Positions 30,582 through 38,459 are shown, numbered from the stretch's first letter. The stretch is 64,000 nt of DNA from Aureimonas sp. Leaf427 (GCF_001425485.1 NZ_LMQW01000023.1:124457-188456), one strand, 5' to 3'. Numbers and translations: made by a program. The notes: generated from the sequence alone by a model not told the origin.

Positions 30582-31031
30582 CTATTGGACACGGACGGGC
30601 GGTGTATAGGGCCGCGGGCCTGCGCTCGGGGCCGGAGCTGGCGGGAGGGTCTTCGGCGTCTCCACACGCGGGCGCGTGCCCTCCTCCGAGATCCGGCCTC
30701 GTCCGGCGGCGGGAGCCGCGTCCCGCCGGCTCGCGACGTCCGCACGCCGGTCGGTTTGGCGCGGCTCCGATCGTCTCTCCTCCGACCGCCGGATGTCGCC
30801 GCGCTGCCGATCGACGCGATCGTAGCGCGATGGTCCCCGATAGCGGTCGCCGTAGACGGGACGATCGTCCCGGTAGATCGGGCGCGGACGGTACTCGTCG
30901 CGATAAACCGCCCCCGGCCGCGGCTCGTAGCCGTCCCAGTAGGGATCGTAGCCGCGGAGATAGCGGGGATTGTCCGCCACGCAGCCCGACAAAGCGACGG
31001 CGATCGCGCCCAGCAATAAAATTCGCTTCAT
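30582..31031 (-). CDS. Tyr/Arg/Asp-rich lipoprotein of unknown function
   Basis: A 149-residue predicted lipoprotein: signal peptide MKRILLLGAIAVALSGC with the lipobox ALSGC. The mature part is low-complexity, dominated by short Tyr-Arg-Asp-Pro units (RGYDPYWDGYEPRPGAVYRD, RPIYRDDRPVYGDRY), then an Arg/Glu stretch and a Pro-rich end. No domain is recognisable. Such proteins occur widely in Hyphomicrobiales envelopes without assigned roles. It stands alone, 115 bases from the SIP gene and on the same strand. Confidence 0.7.
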   Translation of the reverse strand: MKRILLLGAIAVALSGCVADNPRYLRGYDPYWDGYEPRPGAVYRDEYRPRPIYRDDRPVYGDRYRGPSRYDRVDRQRGDIRRSEERRSEPRQTDRRADVASRRDAAPAAGRGRISEEGTRPRVETPKTLPPAPAPSAGPRPYTPPVRVQ

Positions 31032-31146
31032 GAAGCCTCCCGTTTCCCCTGACTTGGGACGCTTCGTGGGCTCGTCGAGAGGGCGCCGCCTCGGGAGGCC
31101 TACATCGGGCCGACGCCGATCGCGGGAAAGCCCCCGCTACGGGCGC

Positions 31147-32208
31147 TTAATGGCCGGGTCGTCCGCGCCGCCAATAGGCGACGACGAGATGCCGGTCGCG
31201 CGACATGCGCAGCTCGCCCCGCAGATGGGCGCGGATGGCCTTGAAGTCCTGAAACTCGCAAGCCGCCCAGACGAAGGGATCGGGGCCGATCGCCTGCCAG
31301 TCCAGATCGCGCAAGGCGCGCGGCAAGGCCCCGAAGGTTCCGGGTTCGGCGCCCTGGCGATGGTGGAAGCGGATGTCGAGATCGGCTTTCGAGACGAGGT
31401 TCACCTCGTCGGCAGGCCCGTCCACTTCCACGATCACGGTTGCGCGCGTGCCAGCGGGCAGATCTTCGAGGATGCGGGCGATGGCGGGCAAGGCGGTGTC
31501 GTCGCCCATCAGAACGAGGTTCTCGCCCTGCGGCGCCTCGCCCCCGCCGGGCCCGGTAATGCCGACGAGATCGCCCGGTCGGGCCCCGAGGGCGAAGTCG
31601 GAGCCGGGCGTTTCGTCGCCGGGATGAACGACGATATCGACGACGAGTTCGCCCCGGGCGGCATCGATGCTGCGGATCGTATAGACGCGCCGGGTCAAGG
31701 CATCCTCGCCCTGCGGCCAGACCGGCAGGCCGCTGTCTCCCATGACCGGCCAGATCGGAGATCGATCCTTCGGAGGGAAGATCAGGTAGACGTGGTAGCC
31801 ACCCTGCGCGAAGCGCCCGATATCCTCCCCGCGCAGATGCACCCGCCGCATATGCGGCGTGAGCGCCTCCGAGCGGACGACCTCAAGCTCGCGGAACCAG
31901 GGAAGCGGGGAGCCGGCCGGTAAGCCGTCGCCCTGCCAGGAGATCTCCGGCAGTTCGCCCTCGTGGAACTCGGCCAGATGCTCTGCGATGCCGATCTTCA
32001 GATAGCTGAGCTGGATCGGATCGACCGATGCGACGTCGACCCGAAGCGTGTCGTCGTCGGAGGCGAGGACGGCGGTTCCGTACTCGAACGAGACCCGCCC
32101 TCGACCGACCTCCGACACGACCTCGCCATGCTCGGCGAAGTGCTCGCAGAGAAGGGTCAGGAGGCGCTCGGCGCCCGTCACGCGGATGGTGGAGTGAGCC
32201 TGCAGCAT
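31147..32208 (-). CDS. Siderophore-interacting FAD/NAD(P)H reductase with N-terminal DUF2218
   Basis: Cytoplasmic ferric-siderophore reductase of the ViuB/SIP family. The first 95 residues form a DUF2218 domain (STIRVTGAERLLTLLCEHFAEH). From about residue 110 the FAD-binding part begins (LEVVRSEALTPHMRRVHLRG) with the flavin-contacting RRVYTIRSID, followed by the NAD(P)-binding half (LMGDDTALPAIARILEDLP) and the conserved end EFQDFKAIRAHLRGELRMSR...VVAYWRRG. Length 353 aa. It diverges from the TonB-dependent receptor across a 310-base region with two iron-box-like palindromes, so the pair probably imports a ferric siderophore and releases the iron. Confidence 0.9.
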   Translation of the reverse strand: MLQAHSTIRVTGAERLLTLLCEHFAEHGEVVSEVGRGRVSFEYGTAVLASDDDTLRVDVASVDPIQLSYLKIGIAEHLAEFHEGELPEISWQGDGLPAGSPLPWFRELEVVRSEALTPHMRRVHLRGEDIGRFAQGGYHVYLIFPPKDRSPIWPVMGDSGLPVWPQGEDALTRRVYTIRSIDAARGELVVDIVVHPGDETPGSDFALGARPGDLVGITGPGGGEAPQGENLVLMGDDTALPAIARILEDLPAGTRATVIVEVDGPADEVNLVSKADLDIRFHHRQGAEPGTFGALPRALRDLDWQAIGPDPFVWAACEFQDFKAIRAHLRGELRMSRDRHLVVAYWRRGRPGH

Positions 32209-32292
32209 GGAGGACCTTCCCGGCCGTCTGAACCGTCACGCGCCGTTCGGGACGAATCCGTCCAAGCGCTCGCGACAGGAGGCATAGGATTG

Positions 32293-32309
32293 TTGAACTC
32301 AGCATTCAA
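32293..32309. promoter_or_regulatory. Iron-box-like palindrome 1 (TGA-N9-TCA)
   Basis: TTGAA-CTCAGCA-TTCAA is a perfect 5-7-5 inverted repeat containing TGA-N9-TCA (32294-32308), the consensus form of the rhizobial iron-responsive operator bound by RirA. It lies 84 bases upstream of the SIP start codon, suiting control of that gene. Binding is inferred, not shown. Confidence 0.5.
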
Positions 32310-32475
32310 GTTTTCGATGAAAGGCCGGCCGTCGCCGCTAGCGAGGGAGAAAACTCGAGCGCTTCGGCATCCGGTTGAAAGACGACAGGACCATCATCCC
32401 GCGTGATAAAATCGACACACCCATCGAACCGAGACCGCCGAGCATTTCGGAAGTGTTCCTAACAGTCAGGAAATA

Positions 32476-32498
32476 TGAGTAGAAAACTCAGGTTGAGT
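32476..32498. promoter_or_regulatory. Iron-box-like palindrome 2 with a third half-site
   Basis: TGAG-TAGAAAA-CTCA (32476-32490) again fits TGA-N9-TCA, and ACTCA-GGT-TGAGT (32486-32498) forms an overlapping palindrome, giving three half-sites in 23 bases. It ends 20 bases before the TonB receptor ATG, where a repressor would block transcription or sit on the leader. Confidence 0.5.
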
Positions 32499-32518
32499 CC
32501 CAGCCGAGAGTTCGTTCC

Positions 32519-34729
32519 ATGTCGCTTCCCACCCCGCGCAAACGGTCGTCCCGCCATGTCCGGAACGGTCTCTGGTTTTCGTCCACGGCGATCCTCGCGG
32601 GGCTGTTCGCCGTCGGCGCGGCCGCGGCTCAGGACGTGATCGAGCTTGAGACCGTCACCCTTTCCGGCACCCGGAGCGGCGACGGCACGGGCCCCGGCGA
32701 GGCGAACGAGCAGACGGGCTTCGTCGCCAAGCGGAGCGCGGGTGCGACCAAGACCAACACGCCGCTGATCGAGACGCCGCAGGCCATCACCGTGGTCACG
32801 GACGAACAGATCGAGCGCCAGGAGGTCCGCTCCATCCGGGCCGCCACCCGCTATTCCGCCGGCGTGACGCCCGAGACGACGGGCGGCGGCGACACGCGCT
32901 TCGGAGGCTTCGCCATTCGCGGCTTCGACGCGACGGCCAATTCCACGTTTCTCGACGGCCTGCGCTTGCCATCGAGCTCGGTCATCAACTTCCTCGGCCT
33001 CGATCCCTATGGCGCCGAGCGGGTCGAGATCCTGAAGGGCCCCTCCTCCGTCCTCTACGGGCAGAACGGCCCGGGCGGGCTCATCAACTACGTCTCCAAG
33101 AAGCCGACCGACGCGCCGCTGCGCGAGATCGAGGTCAATGGCGGCAGCTTCGGTCTGCTCGAAGGGCGCTTCGATGTTTCCGGTCCGCTCTCTGAGGACA
33201 GCCCCTTCGGCTACCGGCTGACGGGCGTGGCGCGCAAGGCCGGCAATCAGGTGGATCACGTCGACGACGACCGCCTCTTCATAGCGCCTGTCATCGACTG
33301 GAAGCCGGATGCGGACACGACGCTGACGGTCCAGGGCAACTACCAGCGCGACCGCGCGGGCTGGGGCCTCCAGTTCCTCCCCGCCTCCGGCACGGTCTTC
33401 GAGAACAACGGGCGCCGCATCCCGAACAGCCGCTTCCTCGGAGAGCCCGATTTCGACCGCTACGACACGGATCTCGGTTCGATCGGCTACCAGTTCGACC
33501 ACCGCATCGACGAGATCTTCACCGTCCGCCAGAACGCGCGCTACTCCTTCCTCCAGCATGAGGAGGCGAGCATCTATGGCGGGGGCTATGCCGACGAGGC
33601 GCTCGGCCTTCTCAACCGCAGCGGCGGAACCGGCGACACCGACCTCGACAGCTTCTCCATCGACAACCAGGTCCAGGCGGAGTTCGCCACCGGCCCGCTC
33701 GCTCATACGCTCCTCGGCGGGCTAGACTATCGCACGACCGGCTATTCCGACCGCGTCGACCTCTACGGCGCGGACCCGATCAACGTGTTCGATCCGATCT
33801 ACGGAAGCCCGATCACGGCCTTCGGCACCTACTACGACAACGACGTCGACCAGGATCAGACGGGCCTCTACCTTCAGGACCAGATCAAGATCGAGAAGCT
33901 CTCGGTGGTTCTGAGCGGCCGCTACGACTGGGCGACGACCGAGCTGCAGCGCCCCGACAGCGTGTTTCTGACGGCGGTGGACGCCGACAAGGATGCCAGC
34001 GCCATCACCGGACGCGTCGGCCTCATCTACAATTTCGACAGCGGTTTCGCGCCCTACGTCACCTATTCGGAATCCTTCCTGCCGCCGCTCGACGTCAGCA
34101 CGACGGGCGGCCTGTTCGAGCCCGAGACCGGGCGCCTCTACGAGGCCGGCGTGAAGTACCAGCCGCCCGGCTGGGACGCGACGCTGACGGCCTCCGTGTT
34201 CGACATCGTCCGCGACGATGCGATCCGCTTCGGCTTCGACCCGGTCGCCAACCGCTCGCTCGTCGAGCAGACGGGCCAGATCACCTCGCAGGGCTTCGAG
34301 CTGGAGGGCGTCGCGAGCGTGACCGAGGATCTGAACCTGCGCCTCGCCTATACCTATCTCGACGTCGAGATCACGGAGGATCTGGAAGGCGGGTTCGAGG
34401 GCAAGACGCCGACCACGGTCCCCGAGCACACGATCGCGGCCTGGGCGGACTACACGATCCACAACGACTCGCTCTTCGACGGATTGGGCGCCGGCCTCGG
34501 CGTCCGCTATGTCGGCTCCAGCTTCGGCGACGATGCCAACACGTTCAAGGTGCCGGGCGCCACGGTCTTCGATGCCGTCGTCAGCTACGAGAAGGACAAT
34601 TACGAACTCTCGGTGAACGCCAGCAACCTCTTCGACAAGGAATACGTCGCCTCCTGCGGAAACCGCGACTTCTACTGCTTCGCCGGCGAAGGCCGCCGCA
34701 TCACGGGCAAGGCGACCTTCCGCTGGTAG
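32519..34729 (+). CDS. TonB-dependent ferric-siderophore receptor (FhuA/FoxA type)
   Basis: A 736-residue outer-membrane receptor. A signal peptide (residues 1-38, ending AAAAQ) is followed by the plug domain with the family motifs TNTPLIETPQAITVVT, GFAIRGFDA and PYGAERVEILKGPSSVLYGQ-NGPGGLINYVSK, typical of hydroxamate siderophore receptors. The 22-strand barrel follows and ends in the aromatic C-terminus ITGKATFRW. A DRxxW-type internal segment is apparent in DWKPDADTTL. Ligand identity cannot be told from sequence. Divergent from the siderophore reductase; probably TonB/ExbBD powered from elsewhere in the genome. Confidence 0.92.
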   Translation: MSLPTPRKRSSRHVRNGLWFSSTAILAGLFAVGAAAAQDVIELETVTLSGTRSGDGTGPGEANEQTGFVAKRSAGATKTNTPLIETPQAITVVTDEQIERQEVRSIRAATRYSAGVTPETTGGGDTRFGGFAIRGFDATANSTFLDGLRLPSSSVINFLGLDPYGAERVEILKGPSSVLYGQNGPGGLINYVSKKPTDAPLREIEVNGGSFGLLEGRFDVSGPLSEDSPFGYRLTGVARKAGNQVDHVDDDRLFIAPVIDWKPDADTTLTVQGNYQRDRAGWGLQFLPASGTVFENNGRRIPNSRFLGEPDFDRYDTDLGSIGYQFDHRIDEIFTVRQNARYSFLQHEEASIYGGGYADEALGLLNRSGGTGDTDLDSFSIDNQVQAEFATGPLAHTLLGGLDYRTTGYSDRVDLYGADPINVFDPIYGSPITAFGTYYDNDVDQDQTGLYLQDQIKIEKLSVVLSGRYDWATTELQRPDSVFLTAVDADKDASAITGRVGLIYNFDSGFAPYVTYSESFLPPLDVSTTGGLFEPETGRLYEAGVKYQPPGWDATLTASVFDIVRDDAIRFGFDPVANRSLVEQTGQITSQGFELEGVASVTEDLNLRLAYTYLDVEITEDLEGGFEGKTPTTVPEHTIAAWADYTIHNDSLFDGLGAGLGVRYVGSSFGDDANTFKVPGATVFDAVVSYEKDNYELSVNASNLFDKEYVASCGNRDFYCFAGEGRRITGKATFRW

Positions 34730-34740
34730 CAACCGACGCG

Positions 34741-34757
34741 GAGGGGCCCAGCCCCTC
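34741..34757 (+). terminator. Hairpin after the TonB receptor gene
   Basis: GAGGGGC-CCA-GCCCCTC is a perfect 7-base stem with a 3-base loop starting 11 bases after the stop codon. No T-tract follows, so it may act as an mRNA 3' end stabiliser or a weak terminator. Confidence 0.5.
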
Positions 34758-34975
34758 TCCCGCCGAGATGCTGGAGGCAGAACGTTCTACCGCCGGACGG
34801 GCCGGGCTTCCTGGCTCGGCCCGTCGGCGCAGTGGCCGGTTAGCCTATCAGAGCAATGGCAAACCCGCGCGGGAGATGCGCCTGCAGGAAGGACAACTCC
34901 CCCGCAGCCAGTCTGCCGCCACGCAATTGCCAGCGACCTTGCGACCCCACGCCTTGCCCCGCGCCATCGCACGGT

Positions 34976-35056
34976 GCGGCGGAACAGGTTGACGCGGCGA
35001 ACCGCCGAGCGGTAAAGCCCAAACGAAACGACCGTTCGGTAGCAGACTGGAAGTAG
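34976..35056 (+). pseudogene. C-terminal relic of a tyrosine integrase, older element
   Basis: The reading AAEQVDAANRRAVKPKRN at 34976-35029 matches the extreme C-terminus of the intact integrase at the right end of the element (AAEQVDAAIRRAVKPQA). The DNA similarity continues beyond the stop, through GACCGTTCGGTAGCA (35030-35044) and on towards the tRNA fragment at 35110, paralleling 55091-55170 on the right. Everything upstream of the last 18 codons is lost. This is the remnant of an earlier element of the same family that had integrated at this tRNA-Ser. Confidence 0.75.
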
Positions 35057-35109
35057 CGGCCCTCCCATTGAGGCTCTGCCCGGCCAAATCTCGCTAGCGA
35101 TCACAGCCT

Positions 35110-35150
35110 CCGGATGGGTGGCCGAGCGGTTGAAGGCACCGGTCTTGAAA
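35110..35150 (+). repeat. Left attachment repeat (tRNA-Ser 5' fragment)
   Basis: 41 bases identical to 55171-55211, starting two bases before the tRNA 5' end and ending in the anticodon loop (CTTGAAA), the usual crossover place for tRNA-targeting tyrosine integrases. After base 35150 the sequence no longer matches a tRNA, so this copy is a non-functional fragment. Confidence 0.92.
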
Positions 35151-35458
35151 TTCGGTTGCGGCGGTGTCGGTTCGTCACGCCGAATATTGGAACATCCTAT
35201 ATCGTAAGGCTTTACGCCTCGCCTCGTCTCCTTTTGTCGTGCTGCATTCGTTCTCGTGCTACCGTGTTGGGTAGCAAAATGGTAGCAGCGTGTTCGGCGA
35301 ACGTTCCGGTCTCCAGAGTGCTCCAATGTGCGTTCTCACTTCGTGGCATTGCAGGCGGCGCAGACTGGAGCTGCGGATGTCGCTTCTATGACGAGGCCGC
35401 GTAATCCCTGCGGCGATAGTTTGCTCCGTTATCTGGATCGCGGCTCTTGGAAGGTACC
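35151..35458. other. Left-end non-coding region of the element
   Basis: About 300 bases with no supported gene. It contains the left arm-type repeat (35270-35287) and an inverted TGCTACC half copy at 35257-35263. The sequence is AT-richer than the flanking chromosome and probably holds the promoter of the 35459 gene. Confidence 0.5.
35270..35287 (+). repeat. Arm-type repeat, left end
   Basis: GGTAGCAAAATGGTAGCA, identical to 55101-55118 next to the integrase. The unit GGTAGCA occurs twice within it, and once inverted at 35257-35263. Identical short repeats flanking both att cores are what integrase arm-binding sites look like. Confidence 0.6.
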
Positions 35459-36019
35459 ATGAGAACATACATAAACTGGACTGCCGCCATCATTCTGGCA
35501 GAAGCCGTAACATGGAGCGGCTTAGCGGTTGCAGCCGGTGATAGTGAGATATTAAGTTGTCGAGCGGAAACCGATTCGCTTCAAAGACTTACCTGCTACG
35601 ATAAGATTACAGTTGCTGAGCCAGAACCATCAGCATCTACGCGCTCGCCGCACTCGGTCTCGTTTGTGTCAGGCGATCTGCGGATACAGTCAAAAGACTT
35701 CGAGAAGACGATATATAACGAGCGGGTTGAATTCATACCGACTTTTCGAAATGCTGGAGAAAAGACCGTCGTCGCACTTATGTTTGATTTCACTTTCAGT
35801 GATGCCTTTGACGAAGAGATAATCAAGCAATCTAGCAAGGTTGATGTGCGCATAGCCCCAGGAAAAACCGTTCAGAGTAGTTCGTTCTTCTATTGGGAGG
35901 ACAATCCTTTCATTGCTCGTGAACCATTTGACCTACTGTCAGGCCCGATTTCTGCAGGGACAACCAAGATTTCGGGTACCGTGACGAAGGTAGTGTATTC
36001 CGATGGGACTGCCGGTTGA
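35459..36019 (+). CDS. Predicted secreted protein, unknown function
   Basis: A 186-residue protein with an N-terminal hydrophobic signal (residues 1-29, WTAAIILAEAVTWSGLAVAAG). Just after it comes CRAETDSLQRLTCYDKI, the Cys-X12-Cys-Tyr-Asp motif seen at the mature N-terminus of several periplasmic proteins such as T6SS-associated VasI/TagO, and probably disulfide-bonded. The rest looks like a beta-rich domain. Base composition is AT-richer than the chromosome. ATG 35459 follows GGAAGG; TTG 35447 is a weaker alternative. First gene at the left end, a usual place for cargo. Confidence 0.6.
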   Translation: MRTYINWTAAIILAEAVTWSGLAVAAGDSEILSCRAETDSLQRLTCYDKITVAEPEPSASTRSPHSVSFVSGDLRIQSKDFEKTIYNERVEFIPTFRNAGEKTVVALMFDFTFSDAFDEEIIKQSSKVDVRIAPGKTVQSSSFFYWEDNPFIAREPFDLLSGPISAGTTKISGTVTKVVYSDGTAG

Positions 36020-36054
36020 TGTGTATCGATACGGTTATGCGGCGCAAACAGTAA

Positions 36055-36123
36055 GCGACCGTCGCACTCGATACGTTGGTCGCTGAAATAGAGGTAGCGC
36101 GTCGTCTAGGGCCGCTGAACTGA
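36055..36123 (+). pseudogene. 3' relic of a paralogue of the 36814 winged-helix gene
   Basis: In frame to TGA 36121-36123, the reading ALDTLVAEIEVARRLGPLN closely matches the C-terminus of the intact gene at 36814-37338 (ALDEAIAEMNEARRLGPLH). A stop codon precedes it directly, so only about 22 codons of the duplicate survive. Confidence 0.6.
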
Positions 36124-36283
36124 TTGTTGGCGTTCCGGTATACCACCCACCCATAGGCGGAGAGCGTATGCGTCCGCTGGCACTGGCACTCCGGCGATCA
36201 GTGGGACATGATTTGCAACATGATGGGGGCACAGCCGGCAGCTTGACCTGGTGCCTGAAACCCACCTCGAAGGGATCCCTACC

Positions 36284-36526
36284 ATGAGCATCGAGACTCT
36301 GATCGATACGGTGGCCAAGCAGACCGCATTCTACACCGAACAAGCGGACAAGTGTGCAAAGGACGCGAGAGACACGCCGCTGGAAAGCGTCCGCGGTAAG
36401 AACCTCGGCTCTGAGACGTCATGGCGCGGTATGGCCGACTTGAGCGCAACACGTGAGGCGACACTGCGTGAGGACGCGGCGAAGCTCGTGCTCGCCGCAG
36501 AGGTGAAGGCGAGCTTGAAAGAATGA
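36284..36526 (+). CDS. Small hypothetical protein
   Basis: An 80-residue protein, mostly helical and charged (TLIDTVAKQTAFYTEQADKC, EATLREDAAKLVLAAEVKAS), with no recognised domain and no signal. GAAGGGATCC lies in front of ATG 36284. Its stop overlaps the ATG of the next gene (ATGA), so the two form a coupled unit. Confidence 0.6.
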   Translation: MSIETLIDTVAKQTAFYTEQADKCAKDARDTPLESVRGKNLGSETSWRGMADLSATREATLREDAAKLVLAAEVKASLKE

Positions 36527-36771
36527 CCGCCCTTACCGCTCTCACGCCATGGGAAAATCAGATGCTCAAGCGTGTGATCGCTGGATCGCGAGATGGCGGT
36601 TTCGGCTTGAGCGCTAAGGCGGTAACAGGCGGTGATATGACGGTGATGTTTGAGCTGATGCGGCTCGGCTTTGTGGAAGTCACCTACCGCGGGCGCAGCC
36701 ATCGTTGGTACAGTCTGACGCCGGAGGGGCAGCGCGTGCGGGAGAACGGCTTGGCCGAGGCTGCATCATGA
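36523..36771 (+). CDS. Small winged-helix-like protein
   Basis: 82 residues. The pattern LTPWENQMLKRVI...GDMTVMFELMRLGFVEVTYRGRSHRWYSLTPEGQRVRENG looks like a single winged-helix domain with a recognition helix and a basic wing, similar to MarR/PadR-style folds, although no family is assigned with confidence. Coupled by a 4-base overlap to the preceding gene. A DNA-binding role in element control is plausible. Confidence 0.6.
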   Translation: MTALTALTPWENQMLKRVIAGSRDGGFGLSAKAVTGGDMTVMFELMRLGFVEVTYRGRSHRWYSLTPEGQRVRENGLAEAAS

Positions 36772-36813
36772 TCCTCCTCTCGTGCAAATCAGTCACCCGG
36801 GTTTGAGAGCACA

Positions 36814-37338
36814 GTGCGCTCATCGTTTCCTTGGAGAAAGTTCACCCCTGCGCAGATCAGCCTCATGGAGCGTCTCTCCGGCTCCGGGGGCGCCCTCCCC
36901 TATGAGGATCTCGCCTATCGGGAGATTGTCGCCTCCGAAGAGCTGCGAAAGCTGAGGCTTGTGGACCTTAAACCGAGCGGGCGCTCTAAGCTGGCGATCA
37001 TCGTCACCGAAAAAGGCCAGACATTGATTGCCGACGGCTACCGCACCGATCAGATCGTCGTCCGCGTGACAGCTCCGCAGATTGACCTACTGCGCCACCT
37101 CAATAATGCTCCTTCGGAAGACAGCGTTGGCCAGCCGATCAACGAACTCCAAGGCGTGACGCTTGACGTCTGCCGGCGGATGTCTCTGCGGGGCTGGGTC
37201 GAGTGGTATGACGGGTATTACGGCTCGCGCTGGGCTCGCCTTACAGCTGCCGGCCGAGAGGTGCTAGAGGCGATCGACGCGCTGGATGAGGCAATAGCTG
37301 AGATGAACGAAGCGCGCCGTCTAGGTCCGCTGCACTAG
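36814..37338 (+). CDS. Tandem winged-helix-like protein
   Basis: 174 residues with two similar halves, each opening with a segment such as FTPAQISLMERLSGSGGALPYEDL and VTAPQIDLLRHLNNAPSEDSVGQPINEL, then a helix and a wing-like strand ending in a LTAAGREVLEAI or VTEKGQTLIADG motif. This duplicated winged-helix look suggests a DNA-binding protein. GTG start at 36814 is the only reasonable one. A decayed paralogue end lies upstream at 36055-36123, showing local duplication. Confidence 0.6.
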   Translation: MRSSFPWRKFTPAQISLMERLSGSGGALPYEDLAYREIVASEELRKLRLVDLKPSGRSKLAIIVTEKGQTLIADGYRTDQIVVRVTAPQIDLLRHLNNAPSEDSVGQPINELQGVTLDVCRRMSLRGWVEWYDGYYGSRWARLTAAGREVLEAIDALDEAIAEMNEARRLGPLH

Positions 37339-37582
37339 CTGATCTCGTCGGCGAAAGAGTTTTTGACTTCGAGCCGACGACGCCAAGCCGACCAGCCAGC
37401 CCGACATGCGCGATACGTCTTGGGCCGAAGGGCAGAACGAGATGCGGCGCAGGCGGGCGGCAGCTGGATAAACCGTGGAAGCCGCTGCGCCACACCTTTT
37501 GGACCCGAGGCCCTATAGCCGCTCGTCGGTGCAAGGGCGGGCCTCCCAGCGGACAGCCAGGCGGGAGACTGGCACGACTTTC

Positions 37583-37659
37583 AGCAGAGTGAAGAAGCCC
37601 GGTATCTCGTCTGGCTCATAACCAGAAGGCCGCACGTTCGAATCGTGCCTCTGCAACCA
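37583..37659 (+). tRNA. Initiator-type tRNA-fMet (anticodon CAU)
   Basis: A full 77-nt cloverleaf with encoded CCA. The acceptor stem GCAGAG/CTCTGC has an unpaired 1-72 position (A opposite A), the D arm contains the A11-U24 pair and the loop AGCCCGGTA, the anticodon stem-loop is TCTGG-CTCATAA-CCAGA, and the T arm is GCACG-TTCGAAT-CGTGC. The 1-72 mismatch and A11-U24 are bacterial initiator hallmarks, and the overall sequence follows the fMet pattern rather than elongator Met. The usual three G-C pairs of the initiator anticodon stem are here reduced to two (T29 replaces G). It lies inside the mobile element. Confidence 0.85.
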
Positions 37660-37779
37660 GCTTCCCGTCCGGCAGAGGCGGGATAGGCCCACGACGCTTC
37701 CCGGCTTCGATCGTGGCAACCGAACAGAGGAAAAAGCCGGCGCGCACGGTCAGTCCAAGACGGCCAGAAGCGCGACAAT

Positions 37780-38106
37780 TCAGGATGGCTTGAACGCGTC
37801 GATCCACGTGGCAACGGCCATGATGATCACGGTGAGCGCCACCGCCACGGTTGATACTCGAGTCCAGTTCGCGGTGGTCCTGCCAGCCTTCGCGCTGTCG
37901 ATCGCCGCTTCGGCTGCGAGGCGAGCATACCGAGCCGCTTCGATCTGCGCTTCGGCCGCAGCGACCATTTTTGCATCGACCACCTGCTGGGATAGTTCAC
38001 GCCGCCGCTGCAGTTCACGATCCACCCAGTATGCAGCCTGTGAACCTGGCTGCTCTCCTGCGGTGAAAAGGTCTTCGAAGTCCTTATCGGTGAACGGATT
38101 CGCCAC
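37780..38106 (-). CDS. Small C-tail-anchored membrane protein
   Basis: 108 residues: an N-terminal charged part (FTDKDFEDLFTAGEQPGSQAAYWVDRELQRRR), an Ala/Glu-rich helix likely to be coiled-coil, and one C-terminal transmembrane segment (VSTVAVALTVIIMAVATWI). No family recognised. In phages such a protein next to tail genes can be a spanin or holin accessory, but nothing in the sequence proves a lysis role. Confidence 0.55.
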   Translation of the reverse strand: MANPFTDKDFEDLFTAGEQPGSQAAYWVDRELQRRRELSQQVVDAKMVAAAEAQIEAARYARLAAEAAIDSAKAGRTTANWTRVSTVAVALTVIIMAVATWIDAFKPS

Positions 38107-38180
38107 TGGCTGCTGCGCCTTCTCTGATCATGACGGGGAAGCAATCCCACGCCCTGCCGATCATGTGAAGAGCGCCGGCG

Positions 38181-38399
38181 CTAAGCCAGCGTCGCTTCCC
38201 TGATCCCGTGCAGCATCGCCAGCGTCATGTCGGACAGATCACGTCGGCCGCTTTCCATCGCCATGTGCAGGGCATCAGCATACTGGCCGGGTCGCAGGGA
38301 TCCGTTCTCCTCCAGGCACCGCACTAGCGCCAAGAGGGCGACGAGATGGGCTGTCATGTGGGCGTCGAGGACTTCGCCGTCGTGGCTGAGGTTCGCCAT
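38181..38399 (-). CDS. Small hypothetical protein
   Basis: 72 residues, helical (AHMTAHLVALLALVRCLEENGSLRPGQYADALHMAMESG). No domain recognised. GGAGGAACTC immediately before ATG 38399 is a strong ribosome site and fixes the start, rejecting a longer reading from 38441. Confidence 0.6.
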   Translation of the reverse strand: MANLSHDGEVLDAHMTAHLVALLALVRCLEENGSLRPGQYADALHMAMESGRRDLSDMTLAMLHGIREATLA

Positions 38400-38459
38400 G
38401 AGTTCCTCCGCTGATTGTCTGACGTGAGCATGGCGGCTCACCCTGTAAAGGGCGCCGCC

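Noticed and set aside
35110-35150. Left tRNA-Ser copy as a functional tRNA
   Set aside because: Similarity stops in the anticodon loop; there is no anticodon stem 3' strand, variable arm or T arm.
37583-37659. Elongator tRNA-Met or tRNA-Ile(CAU)
   Set aside because: The unpaired first acceptor position, A11-U24 pair and D-loop sequence follow initiator tRNA, not elongator or Ile-type tRNAs.
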